Assembly: GCA_017857245.1 (NCBI GenBank)
Contig: JAFMDO010000011.1
Span: forward strand, 1 to 35,137
Reading direction: 5' to 3'
DNA from: Pontimonas sp.
Lineage (GTDB): Bacteria; Actinomycetota; Actinomycetes; Actinomycetales; Microbacteriaceae
DNA: 35,137 bases
The notes below the pieces were generated by a model, which had not been told where the DNA came from, ran no database searches, and was given only the letters and a program-made list of their open reading frames with translations. Positions 17,049 to 25,469 of this stretch are shown here, one piece after another (positions within the stretch are counted from its first letter, which is position 1; every line of letters begins with the position of its first letter). The translations under genes were made by a program, and so were the position numbers.

Positions 17049-17954
17049 ATGTTGCGGCATCGTTCAAAACTAATGGGCCAAATAAATGCGCTCCTGATGT
17101 TCGCGCCCTATCTGGTGCTGTTGGTCATGTTCGCCATCATCCCGATCATCATGGCATTCCGTGTTTCCATCGGCCCATCGAGGCTTTCCCCAGAGGGGGG
17201 CTTCGGTAACTACATGTTCGTTTTCGAGGACTTCCGCTTCCTGTCGGCTGTTGGCAACGTTGGTCTTTTTCTCCTGATCTACTTGCCCGCGATGCTTATC
17301 GTGGTTGCTGGATTGTCGCTACTGATGGACACGATCAAAATGAAGTACACCCTGCCTCTGCGCTTGGCATATCTTGTTCCAGCTGGGATTAGCGGATCGG
17401 TTGCAATCTTGGTCTGGTACTTTATGCTCGAGCCGACCTACAGTCCATTTGCAGGGATATTTGCCGAATTTGGTCTAACTGAGGGTGTGGAGATATTCAA
17501 TACCAGCAACCTCGTATACATTTTTGCCCTTATGGCGTTTTTCACGGGAGCCGGCAACTGGATAGTTATTCAGTACGGATCGTTGCAGTCCATCCCCGAT
17601 GACATTTTAGAGGCGGCCAGAATGGATGGCGCAAATGCTTTCCAAATGGCCTTCCTGATCAAATTACCCCTTATTCGAAAGTATCTCGTTTACATGCTGA
17701 TTTTGGTATTCGCGGCGGGACTTCAAATTTTTGTCGAACCGTACTTGATTTCTTCTTCGGTCTATCCGGGGCTGGCAAAAGACTGGTCGCTTAACCAGCT
17801 GAGCTACACCCTTGCTTTCTTGGGGTCCAACTTAGGCGCTGCGATGGCGCTGTCGATGGTTATGCTCCTAGTCTCTGTGGTGGTCGCTCTAGTGATTATT
17901 TACAGGACTGATTTCTTTGACGAGGCAAGACTCAGAGTAAAGGATACAAAATGA
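17049..17954 (+). CDS. ABC sugar transporter permease, MalF type
   Basis: A 301-residue inner-membrane permease with about six hydrophobic helices (first YLVLLVMFAIIPIIMAF, last MALSMVMLLVSVVVALVII). The EAA loop that contacts the ATPase reads EAARMDGANAFQMAFLIKLP at about residue 194. AGAGGAAA precedes the ATG. Its stop overlaps the start of the second permease by 4 bp. This is the usual order for carbohydrate importers of the CUT1 class. No ATP-binding subunit is encoded in the window, so a shared MsmK-like ATPase elsewhere is needed. Confidence 0.92.
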   Translation: MLRHRSKLMGQINALLMFAPYLVLLVMFAIIPIIMAFRVSIGPSRLSPEGGFGNYMFVFEDFRFLSAVGNVGLFLLIYLPAMLIVVAGLSLLMDTIKMKYTLPLRLAYLVPAGISGSVAILVWYFMLEPTYSPFAGIFAEFGLTEGVEIFNTSNLVYIFALMAFFTGAGNWIVIQYGSLQSIPDDILEAARMDGANAFQMAFLIKLPLIRKYLVYMLILVFAAGLQIFVEPYLISSSVYPGLAKDWSLNQLSYTLAFLGSNLGAAMALSMVMLLVSVVVALVIIYRTDFFDEARLRVKDTK

Positions 17955-18889
17955 GTGAAAATTCGACGGCTCTGCGGCGACCAGGGAGTGCGCGACTAAA
18001 GTTTCCGGCTGTTGTCGCTGCGAGGAATGTTTCAGCCAAGGCTGCTGCGTGGTTCGTAATGGTCATGTTCGCGGTTTTTAGCGTCCTGCCTATGCTGTGG
18101 TTGGTCCTGGCTCCGTCAAAGACACAGGTCGAGCTGCAAAGAGACCCACCTCTGTCGTTCGGTCGCTTTCAGGGTTACAGAGACGCCTGGGACAACTTGA
18201 CTTTGTTCCAGGACGGACGGATTGTCGATTGGATATTCAACTCGATTTGGTACACGGGAGTTCAGGTTCTGGTGGCCTGTTCCGTCGCGATACTCGCTGG
18301 GTACGCGCTTTCCGCAACTCGTTTACCGTTCAAGAAGACCCTGCTTATTGTCACCTTGGTTGCGATGATTGTTCCCCAAGTGGCCTTTGTTCTCCCTCTT
18401 TTCGTTGAGATCACTGCCCTCGGTCTGTACAACACAGCCTGGGCTATTATTCTCCCGGGCAGCTTTTACCCGTTTGGCGTTTTTCTGTCTTACATCTATT
18501 TCAGCACCACGATTCCGAGCGAGCTTTATGACGCTGCGCGAATTGATGGGGCTGGTGACTGGGGAACCTTTTTCAGGGTTGCGCTTCCGCTCGCTGGCGG
18601 CCTCATAGGGATGCTCGCTTTCTTCAGCTTTCAAGTGAATTGGATTAACTTTTTCCTGCCGTTCGTGGTGGTGTCATCGGGGGAGGTGCTGACTCTGCCG
18701 GTTGGGCTCGGAATTTTGTTTTCCTCCACGCCCGCGTTGAGCCCCCAAGTCGGCGCGAATGCCCTGCCGATTCGAGCACCCGAAATCGCCTTGGCGGGAA
18801 TGATTGTTGCGATTCCGATTCTGATTGTCTTTCTCTTTTCCGCGAGATTGCTCGTGAGGGGAGTGTTGGCCGGCTCGGTCAAGAGCTGA
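17951..18889 (+). CDS. ABC sugar transporter permease, MalG type
   Basis: A 312-residue inner-membrane permease with six predicted helices, starting with AAAWFVMVMFAVFSVLPMLW. The EAA loop is DAARIDGAGDWGTFFRVALP near residue 195. An extended loop after the first helix (SKTQVELQRDPPLSF) is typical for MalG relatives. It overlaps the first permease gene (ATGA) and ends the importer operon. A GC-rich hairpin follows at 18898. Confidence 0.92.
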   Translation: MSENSTALRRPGSARLKFPAVVAARNVSAKAAAWFVMVMFAVFSVLPMLWLVLAPSKTQVELQRDPPLSFGRFQGYRDAWDNLTLFQDGRIVDWIFNSIWYTGVQVLVACSVAILAGYALSATRLPFKKTLLIVTLVAMIVPQVAFVLPLFVEITALGLYNTAWAIILPGSFYPFGVFLSYIYFSTTIPSELYDAARIDGAGDWGTFFRVALPLAGGLIGMLAFFSFQVNWINFFLPFVVVSSGEVLTLPVGLGILFSSTPALSPQVGANALPIRAPEIALAGMIVAIPILIVFLFSARLLVRGVLAGSVKS

Positions 18890-18897
18890 TTCGTCGA

Positions 18898-18932
18898 CGC
18901 GCTCGGGGGTCGCGTGTGAGCGCGAGCATTTT
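18898..18932 (+). terminator. Possible intrinsic terminator after the ABC importer
   Basis: CGCGCTC (18898-18904) pairs with GAGCGCG (18918-18924), a perfect 7-bp stem with a 13-base loop, followed a few bases later by TTTT at 18929-18932. It lies between the importer stop (18889) and the convergent exporter stop (18954). The T-run is short, so this is a moderate call. Confidence 0.45.
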
Positions 18933-18953
18933 CGTCACCGATTCAGAACACTT

Positions 18954-19733
18954 TCACCGAGGCCTTTCCCTCAGGGCACTGATTGCAATCAGAGTTCCGA
19001 AGGTCAGGGCAAGTACAGCCAGTGAAACTCGCGAAACTTCCGTATCAATGACGTTTGCCAGCAGGGCGCCACACAGCGACCCTGCTGCCGCGGGCAAAAT
19101 CATGGACGCCCCGAGGGCGACGTCTAGGCGTCTTGCGCGGTAGTTGGACAATGTTCCGACGATACTTGCGGGAATTAGCGCTAACAGTGAGATGCTTTTT
19201 GCGTCGAGGTCGGAGAAGCCTGACAAGATGAGAAAGGGGACTAGCAAAATTCCACCGCCGGCCCCGAAAAAACTGGAAAAGCTGCCTGCCAGGACACCGA
19301 GTAGCGCAATGCCAGCGTAAAGCGCCAACCCACCTTCGTTATTCATTGCATCTGTGGCAGGGGTGTCGATGAGCAAGGTAGCCGCAGCCACGATCTGGAG
19401 CCCCACAAAGCTCCATGTAAGCGCTGTCGCGTTGGCTCTGGCGAGGATAACTGAACCCAGGAACGAGCCACTCACAGCAAAAACTGCAACTGTGGCAGCA
19501 AAGAGTGGCAGAAAGTGCCCATTAGCACCGTAGGTGATTGAGCCGATTATCGCGATGGGGGCGATAACGAACAGAGACGTTGCACTGGCTCTCCGCGCGT
19601 CCAGTGAGCCCCAGACTATGAGGAGCGGAACCATAATAATCCCGCCGCCAACACCGAATATCCCCGACAGAAGTCCGCCGAGGACTCCAATAACGAGCAG
19701 AACGGCAAACTCCCGACCAGGGCGCTTCTTCAT
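18954..19733 (-). CDS. TauE/SafE-family (TSUP) anion exporter
   Basis: A 259-residue membrane protein with two internally similar halves, each with the family's glycine signature: GGLLSGIFGVGGGIIMVPLL near the N-terminus and AGSFSSFFGAGGGILLVPFL in the middle. About eight hydrophobic helices are visible. The TSUP family exports sulfite, sulfoacetate and related anions. ATG 19733 has GGAGG five bases upstream and is preferred to the GTG at 19772. It is divergent from the sulfatase across motif site 4. A plausible job is removing sulfate or another sulfur anion released in the cytoplasm. That is inference from the pairing. Confidence 0.86.
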   Translation of the reverse strand: MKKRPGREFAVLLVIGVLGGLLSGIFGVGGGIIMVPLLIVWGSLDARRASATSLFVIAPIAIIGSITYGANGHFLPLFAATVAVFAVSGSFLGSVILARANATALTWSFVGLQIVAAATLLIDTPATDAMNNEGGLALYAGIALLGVLAGSFSSFFGAGGGILLVPFLILSGFSDLDAKSISLLALIPASIVGTLSNYRARRLDVALGASMILPAAAGSLCGALLANVIDTEVSRVSLAVLALTFGTLIAISALRERPR

Positions 19734-19829
19734 GACTACCTCCGGGCCACAGTTGCGGATACTTTCAAGCACCCATCACTGACGTTGACTTCACAACCGG
19801 ATGCCAACTGGAGGCGGGTCAAGAAAATC

Positions 19830-19842
19830 GTGTAGGATATAT
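19830..19842. promoter_or_regulatory. Regulon motif site 4 (TSUP exporter / sulfatase divergent promoter)
   Basis: GTGTAGGATATAT on the plus strand, reverse complement ATATATCCTACAC. It lies in the 176-bp gap between divergent starts at 19733 and 19910. The core ATCCTA is intact and the flanks are slightly divergent. It places sulfatase and exporter in the fucose regulon, if the motif is an operator. Confidence 0.58.
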
Positions 19843-19909
19843 TTTACCGCACAGACAGTGATCTAATCAACCTAAGGTGGGCGCACCTTGATTTGACAGG
19901 GGGAATCGT

Positions 19910-21301
19910 ATGAGTGGGCAGCCAAACATATTGTTCATTTTGGCGGACGACCTTGGCTATGGAGACCTATCCGCGGTAAATGGTGGCTTGAGCGACACCC
20001 CCGTTCTCGATAATTTCCTTAGTCAGAGCGTATCCCTGACGCAGCAGTATTCCTCCTCACCAGTATGTAATCCCTCGCGGGCCTCGTTGATGACGGGGCG
20101 GTACCCGCATCGGACAGGGTCGATAGACACGCTCGAGTGGCGAGGGCTCGAACGTCTTGCCCTTGATGAGACAACGCTCGCTGATTTGCTTTCGAGAGGG
20201 GGCTATCGGACTGCGCACATAGGAAAGTGGCACTTAGGCGCGTTCGATAACCGTTACGCGCCACTTAGTCGCGGTTTTGATGAATCTGTCTGCTTCCGCG
20301 GCGGTGGGCACGATTATTTTGATTGGAGAATTGAGTACGACAATATTCCCCAGCATTCAGATGGTCGATATCTGACCGACGTTTGGACTGATGAGGCGAT
20401 TGGTTTCCTTGGTCGGGTGCCCAAAGACCAGCCGTTCTTCCTCAACTTGTGTTACAACGCTCCTCACGTGCCGCTCCAGGTTCCTGAGGAGGAAGCAGAT
20501 ATTTTCCGGGCCAAGGGTCTTTTTTCTGAAGATGTGTGCAAACTGTACGGCATGATTCGACGGATGGACTCTGGGATCGGTCGCGTTTTGGAGGCGCTTA
20601 AGGCCAATGGCCAGTATGAAAACACCATTGTGATTTTTACATCAGACAATGGCCCCGAATTTATGTCAGATTATCTCCCCACTCCGACCCATACAGAACG
20701 CTTTAACTCTGGACTGCGAGGTTCAAAAGGTTGCGTTTATGAGGGTGGGGTGAAAGTTCCGTTGCTCATGCGTTGGCCAGGGGAGCTTTCGGCTGGAACA
20801 GAAGTCAATCAGATGACACATTTCACCGACTGGTTGCCGACGTTGCTCGCGGCGGCCAACATTTCATTGCCGTCGGATCTCGCAATTGACGGCGTCAATT
20901 TACTTCCCCTTCTTAGGGGAGAAAGCCACTCATTGCCCGATACCCGTTATTGGCAATGGAACCGCTACTCCCCTGTTGCCGAGTGCAACGCGGCCGTTCG
21001 TGAGGGGGATTGGAAACTGGTTTTCCCCGCTATACCGGAGGCTATGAGGGTCTTTGACCTCGAATGGCTTGCAGTGAGCATGTACCAGCCCGAGTATTTC
21101 ATCGAGAGAGGAATCATTGATGATGCCGAGCCTTTTCGGGTGCTAAGCACCCCTGGTCAAGTCGAGCTTTACGACCTTAGCGAGGACCCGGCAGAATCGC
21201 ATGACCTTGCCGAGAGGAACCCAGAGAAGGTCCGGCACCTCAGCCTGAAGTTAGAGAACTGGTTTCTCGAGGTGGAGGCTGACCGCCAGCGAAACCGCTA
21301 A
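19910..21301 (+). CDS. Type I (S1) sulfatase, no signal peptide
   Basis: A 463-residue formylglycine-dependent sulfatase. Calcium-site Asp13 and Asp14 lie in LADDLGYGD, and Cys53 of the PVCNPSRASLMTGRYP signature is the residue converted to formylglycine. Lys106 and His108 are in GKWHLG, His186 is in NAPHVPL, and Asp246-Asn247 are in TSDNGPE, completing the active site. It starts directly with the first barrel strand, so there is no export signal and it should be cytoplasmic. GGGGGA precedes the ATG. Context (fucose pathway, importer, its own maturase) suggests it removes sulfate from an imported sulfated fucoside. The linkage position cannot be predicted here. Confidence 0.93.
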   Translation: MSGQPNILFILADDLGYGDLSAVNGGLSDTPVLDNFLSQSVSLTQQYSSSPVCNPSRASLMTGRYPHRTGSIDTLEWRGLERLALDETTLADLLSRGGYRTAHIGKWHLGAFDNRYAPLSRGFDESVCFRGGGHDYFDWRIEYDNIPQHSDGRYLTDVWTDEAIGFLGRVPKDQPFFLNLCYNAPHVPLQVPEEEADIFRAKGLFSEDVCKLYGMIRRMDSGIGRVLEALKANGQYENTIVIFTSDNGPEFMSDYLPTPTHTERFNSGLRGSKGCVYEGGVKVPLLMRWPGELSAGTEVNQMTHFTDWLPTLLAAANISLPSDLAIDGVNLLPLLRGESHSLPDTRYWQWNRYSPVAECNAAVREGDWKLVFPAIPEAMRVFDLEWLAVSMYQPEYFIERGIIDDAEPFRVLSTPGQVELYDLSEDPAESHDLAERNPEKVRHLSLKLENWFLEVEADRQRNR

Positions 21302-21657
21302 AGCTTTCCTTCGGTGTGGCTTCTCGATCGTGAGGCGCATTTTCAGGGGCCGTCGGCTGGAACTGAACTGTCTGCTTCATAATGCCTGGCGCACACGGGC
21401 GCTGTGTTGGGGGTCCTGATCGGCGGCTCTGACGGGTTGCATGAAATTAGCGCCTAAAATAGTAAGGGGCAAGGGAACGGCTGAATCCTGGGAGTAATCC
21501 CAACGGGTGGAATCCGCAGAATGATGAAAGGTCCCGCGCCGGTGCCGACAGCGATGTGGCTAGCGTCGTCCGGGGAAAGAGGAGATATGCAGTGGTAGCT
21601 GCCCTTGATGCAGATTTCCTAGCTAAACGCGGACCTGCTTTAACAAAGGTCGCGTGA
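21302..21657. other. 356-bp gap between sulfatase and FGE genes
   Basis: No convincing gene or RNA was found. The most open frame is 64 codons on the plus strand (21466-21657), ending in a TGA that abuts the FGE GTG. It has no ATG and no recognisable protein similarity. No copy of the 13-bp regulon motif is present. A promoter for the FGE gene may lie here, but I could not assign one. Confidence 0.4.
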
Positions 21658-22683
21658 GTGCTGATGCCTCCTCAAGATAACTGCGCCGATGGGTGCGGGT
21701 GTGGCGCACCTACCCGGTCGGAATTCTCGAAAGCAAACGCCGGAGAGACTCGCGTGGTTCAGGTGTCAGCTGCTGGGAACCACCGCATCAAGCAGTCACA
21801 GATTCCGCCCGGCACAATGATGATGGGCGACTCCTCGGGAGACGAAAATCTTGGCGACGGCGAGACACCCGTTCACGAGGTCTCACTGGACTCCTTTGAG
21901 ATTGACGCTACGACCGTTACGAATGATGACTTCGCACGGTTCGTCTCCGACACAGGGTACGAAACAGAAGCCGAAGCGTGGGGATTTTCTGCGGTATTCC
22001 ACTCTGTCGCTCGCGCAACGGAGGAGGAAATTATTGGTCCAGCTGCTGGAACGCCCTGGTGGCTCGCTGTCCGTGGATCGAGCTGGGCGCATCCGGAGGG
22101 ACGGGATAGCACGCTCGCTGGGCGCGGTGATCACCCAGTGGTGCACGTGAGTTGGACCGACGCGAAAGGCTATTGTGCTTGGGCCGGCCGGCGTCTTCCG
22201 ACAGAAGCTGAATGGGAGTTTGCCGCGCGTGGGGGGTTGGAAGGCTCCAAGTATCCCTGGGGGGAAGCAGAGGTTGACGCTGGCGGTTGGCGTGCCAATA
22301 TTTTTCAAGGAAATTTCCCGCGAACCAACACCGGAGAGGACGGCTGGCTCACAACCGCGCCAGTTCGCGCCTTTCAACCAAACGGATTCGGCCTCTGGCA
22401 GCCGATAGGAAATGTTTGGGAGTGGTGTGAAGATTGGTTCGACAATTCGTATTACGCGTTTTCTCCTCGTAACGACCCCCGCGGCCCTATCGGGGGGACG
22501 ATGAAAGTGATGCGCGGTGGGAGCTATCTTTGCCATCCCTCGTACTGCAATCGCTACCGAAACTCGGGCCGCTCGGCCAACACCCCGGAATCGTCAATGG
22601 GTAACGCGGGGTTTCGAACAGTAGGGCTATCAGGGAACGGAGGGCTCGTCGCGAGGCCGGTTGAGGGGAGTTCGTTATCCTAG
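21658..22683 (+). CDS. Formylglycine-generating enzyme (sulfatase maturase)
   Basis: A 341-residue copper-dependent FGE that converts the sulfatase CxPSR cysteine to formylglycine. Landmarks are GTMMMGDSSGDENLGDGETP near residue 52, VVHVSWTDAKGYCAWAGRRLPTEAEWE, GNVWEWCEDWF, and the C-terminal RGGSYLCHPSYCNRYRNSGR followed by NTPESSMGNAGFR. Both copper-binding cysteines (292 and 297) are present, which separates true maturases from other members of the fold. The N-terminus is Cys-rich (DNCADGCGCG) and there is no signal peptide. GTG 21658 has AAAGG at good spacing. ATG 21664 is the alternative. It follows the sulfatase, its evident target. Confidence 0.93.
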   Translation: MLMPPQDNCADGCGCGAPTRSEFSKANAGETRVVQVSAAGNHRIKQSQIPPGTMMMGDSSGDENLGDGETPVHEVSLDSFEIDATTVTNDDFARFVSDTGYETEAEAWGFSAVFHSVARATEEEIIGPAAGTPWWLAVRGSSWAHPEGRDSTLAGRGDHPVVHVSWTDAKGYCAWAGRRLPTEAEWEFAARGGLEGSKYPWGEAEVDAGGWRANIFQGNFPRTNTGEDGWLTTAPVRAFQPNGFGLWQPIGNVWEWCEDWFDNSYYAFSPRNDPRGPIGGTMKVMRGGSYLCHPSYCNRYRNSGRSANTPESSMGNAGFRTVGLSGNGGLVARPVEGSSLS

Positions 22684-22721
22684 GGGCCCTTGACGAACAG
22701 GGGTGCGATCAGCGGCAGGCT

Positions 22722-24644
22722 TTATTGGCGAGAGGAAATGAGGGGACTCCAGTCGGCGCGGGCCGACCATGGAGTGTCGTAACGCGGTGTCCGTGAATAG
22801 CGATCCATCGTCAGGCGAAGAGAAACGGTCACATTGCCAGGGATCGATATTTCTAGCCACGGTGTGGGTTCCGCGAGCGGCGCAGAGTCCTCGGCATTGT
22901 CACCCACTCCCGTGATGAGGTGCTCACCGAAAGCACCTGCTTGAATAATAATGGTGACCTCTTCGTCCCCCGTGTTAGCGAGCTGAACATCGGCATCGGT
23001 GGCACTGATGCGAGTAACCAGGGCGGCGACCGAGTCGGGCAGGCCGGGACGCTGGGTTGCACTGTTGTAGTAACGAAAGGTGGCGTGTTGGAAGCCGCCG
23101 TGCGAGATGTGCATGGGCGCGCCCCATTGCAACTGCACCAGCGACTCGAAGTAGACCGGGCAAAATTCCTGCCATGCATGGATTGCATAGCCATCGACTT
23201 GCATGCTGAGCGAGTCTGGGTAGCCGTTAATTTGCTCGACCGTGTCCCAGGTCAGTGGGTCGCCATCCCCAGAGCGCATTCGCGCAAGTTGCTGGTCAAT
23301 GAGCCTGTTGTTTGCAGCAAGGATTTCTAGGGGATAGTTCGGCAAGTTTCCTGTGATGTATTCGTACCACGCTGTTGTATTGGTGTTGTAGTGCTTGGCG
23401 CTAAAAGGTTTTTCCGCGATAGAGACGTGGGACCAATCGAATCCGCCGCGGGATCTCTCAACTCGATCTTGGTCTTCTTTAGCGAGGCTTTTCGTCCACA
23501 AATGAATGGAGTGGAAGGGCGTGATCGGGCGGAAATCCGTCCAGCCGGCGTCGAAGTGCTTGTGGGGGGTGAAGCGCATGCCGTCTCTGTCTTCGCCCAG
23601 CGCATAGTTCGCATCTATTTGCTCCCGGGCGAGTGCCAAGAACGAGGAATCTCCCGTCAGCAGGTAGGCATTGCTGCAAGCATTTATTGTTGGCTCGATA
23701 ATGGTCAAGAATCCGTGGGGCCAGCGCCACCCATAGTGGCCGCCCCACCATTTGCCATCAAGGTATTCGCCCACTTTTCCTGAGAGCCCGACGTTGTCGG
23801 GCAGTATTCCGCCATTCTCGATGGCTCGCGTGCGCCACCGAAGCAGGTAGTCGGTGACCCAGTCCTTCAGGCTTTCGTCCCCCGAGTACATGTATGCATG
23901 AGCCATCTGGCCGGTGGCATTCATGTTCAGAGGGACATCTCCCCGGGTCGTTCGCTCGTTCATCAAGCGAACTACTTCGTCAAACACCGCGTCGTCAGAC
24001 CAGTTGCAGGTGCCCAACGCAAAAGGGGAGGTTTTCATGTCTTCAAAAGGGGCTAGATAGTCATCGAGCACTCCACGGTGAGTACCTAAGTCCTCCTTGG
24101 TTACCTGGAGACGCGGGCCGCGGGAGCCACTCTGTGGCGCCCGAATGATTCCCGTTTCTGTGTCGTAGTTGGGCGCCTCGGGGTCTTCGCCCGTGTACAT
24201 CCGAGCAAAGCGATCAGCACGCGTTCGGTCTTGTAAAGATTCCGGTTTGGTCAAGCCAAAAAAGTAGTGGAATAGGTTAGCTTCGCCGTGGTGCATCCAG
24301 TCGTAGTAGCCGTCGAACTCTCGATGAATCTGCCCATATTGAGTCCATTGCCACGTAATGGACTCCCACATCTTCCGGGCTAATTCATAGACCGACTCGT
24401 CTCCCGTTAGCGCATAAAACAATGCCAGGTACTGGAAAGCTTCGTAGGGATCGTCCGACCCGTCCATACCGGGCCAGCTCTCGCGCCAGGTCAGGGTGCC
24501 ATCAGGGCCCGTGTAGCGGGCGACAAATTCATGAGCTCCTGCACTGAGGCGCTGCTTGAGGCTGACCTGCTCGAGTGCCCATTGCGGCACGACTGGCTCC
24601 GAGTGCGTGAGTGTGTAGCGAGAGAGTGCAGCGTCACCAGACAT
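22722..24644 (-). CDS. Large helical-toroid protein of unknown function, possible glycan-active enzyme
   Basis: A 640-residue protein I cannot place in a named family. The first 450 residues or so are mainly helical, with repeated aromatic-rich hairpins (YEAFQYLALFYALTGDESVY, GQMAHAYMYSGDESLKDWV, ACSNAYLLTGDSSFLALARE), the spacing expected of an (alpha/alpha) barrel. Conserved-looking acidic and aromatic clusters are EFDGYYDWMHHGEANLFHYF, GGHYGWRWPHGFL and DAGWTDFRPITPFHS. The last 130 residues or so look like a beta-sandwich. There is no signal peptide. ATG 24644 with GGGGA upstream is preferred over TTG 24692, and motif site 5 lies 23 bp before it. The fold and context suggest a cytoplasmic glycoside hydrolase or lyase acting on the imported sugar, but no catalytic residues can be named. 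Confidence 0.75.
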   Translation of the reverse strand: MSGDAALSRYTLTHSEPVVPQWALEQVSLKQRLSAGAHEFVARYTGPDGTLTWRESWPGMDGSDDPYEAFQYLALFYALTGDESVYELARKMWESITWQWTQYGQIHREFDGYYDWMHHGEANLFHYFFGLTKPESLQDRTRADRFARMYTGEDPEAPNYDTETGIIRAPQSGSRGPRLQVTKEDLGTHRGVLDDYLAPFEDMKTSPFALGTCNWSDDAVFDEVVRLMNERTTRGDVPLNMNATGQMAHAYMYSGDESLKDWVTDYLLRWRTRAIENGGILPDNVGLSGKVGEYLDGKWWGGHYGWRWPHGFLTIIEPTINACSNAYLLTGDSSFLALAREQIDANYALGEDRDGMRFTPHKHFDAGWTDFRPITPFHSIHLWTKSLAKEDQDRVERSRGGFDWSHVSIAEKPFSAKHYNTNTTAWYEYITGNLPNYPLEILAANNRLIDQQLARMRSGDGDPLTWDTVEQINGYPDSLSMQVDGYAIHAWQEFCPVYFESLVQLQWGAPMHISHGGFQHATFRYYNSATQRPGLPDSVAALVTRISATDADVQLANTGDEEVTIIIQAGAFGEHLITGVGDNAEDSAPLAEPTPWLEISIPGNVTVSLRLTMDRYSRTPRYDTPWSARADWSPLISSRQ

Positions 24645-24666
24645 GGTGTCCCCATTTCGTCTATGG

Positions 24667-24679
24667 AAAAATCCTATAG
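24667..24679. promoter_or_regulatory. Regulon motif site 5 (toroid protein / SDR divergent promoter)
   Basis: AAAAATCCTATAG on the plus strand, in the 66-bp gap between divergent starts at 24644 and 24711. The right half matches sites 1, 3 and 6, while the left half is A-rich. Position this close to both starts suits repression. Function inferred. Confidence 0.6.
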
Positions 24680-24710
24680 CATCTAGGGACAATGATGGAC
24701 AGGGGTATTC

Positions 24711-25469
24711 ATGCGAGCAGCACTCGTTACAGGGTCAACTTCAGGACTGGGGTTCTCTACGGCTCGAAAACTTTTCGAGGCAGGCTTTGCTGTGTCCCTC
24801 CATGGGAAAAGCGCCTGGGAGCAGTTGCCCGCAGAGTTCCAAGCCTGGGTGAATTCGAGCCCGTTGCTCGAGTACCTATCGGCTGATCTCTCGGACAGTG
24901 CTGCTCCCGATGCACTCGTCCAGGGTGCTGCGGCGCACTGGGGGCAGCTCGATTGCCTGGTATCTAACGCCGCAATAACGCTGCATGCAGAGTCCTCCGA
25001 GGTCCTTCCCGCGCAATGGGAGAGGGTCTTTCACGTTAATGTCCAGGCGCCCTTCTTTCTCGCCCAGGCAGCGCTGCCTCACCTAGCGCTTCGATCGGGC
25101 TCGATTGTCTTTGTGAGCTCCACTAACGCCCACCGAGTGAACAAGAAGAATCTCGCTTATGACGCATCCAAGGCTGCGCTTAACCACATGGCCAAAGGTG
25201 TTGCATTGGAAGCGCGCAGTCAAGCGGTGAGAGTCAACGTGGTGATGCCAGGGGGAATTGACACGCCTATGCTTCAGCGCTGGCTTGTCGACTATGCCGG
25301 CTCCGAGGATGCCGCTCAGGCAGCCCTGGCTCAGGCCAAGGAGGATGGTGTGGTGGGAGCGGCCGATGACATCGCTGATTCGATAGTTTTTCTGGCTTCT
25401 GATTCGGCTAGATGGGTGACCGGAGCGTCGCTCATCGTGGACGGTGGCGCTTATCTCGAAGAGGGCTAG
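24711..25469 (+). CDS. Short-chain dehydrogenase/reductase (second SDR)
   Basis: A 252-residue classical SDR. The cofactor motif TGSTSGLG is at residues 8-15, VSNAA stands for the usual NNAG, catalytic Ser is in VFVSSTNAH, Tyr and Lys are in AYDASKAALNHM, and the C-terminus is WVTGASLIVDGGAYL. AGGGG precedes the ATG. The VSNAA variant and the overall divergence set it apart from the keto-deoxyfuconate dehydrogenase at 8520. It is a single-gene unit opposite the toroid protein, and its stop overlaps the convergent MFS gene. Probably it oxidises a sugar or sugar acid. The substrate is unknown. Confidence 0.86.
   Translation: MRAALVTGSTSGLGFSTARKLFEAGFAVSLHGKSAWEQLPAEFQAWVNSSPLLEYLSADLSDSAAPDALVQGAAAHWGQLDCLVSNAAITLHAESSEVLPAQWERVFHVNVQAPFFLAQAALPHLALRSGSIVFVSSTNAHRVNKKNLAYDASKAALNHMAKGVALEARSQAVRVNVVMPGGIDTPMLQRWLVDYAGSEDAAQAALAQAKEDGVVGAADDIADSIVFLASDSARWVTGASLIVDGGAYLEEG

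Noticed and set aside
21440-21657. Riboswitch or structured RNA upstream of FGE
   Set aside because: Runs such as GGGAGTAATCCC and CGGGTGGAATCCG suggested a cobalamin- or Moco-type element, but the required conserved boxes are not present.
21466-21657. 64-codon open frame before FGE
   Set aside because: No ATG, no clear ribosome binding site and no recognisable similarity. Probably chance.
21883-22536. 217-codon antisense frame inside the FGE gene
   Set aside because: Opposite a gene with all catalytic motifs intact. No start context or domain signal.
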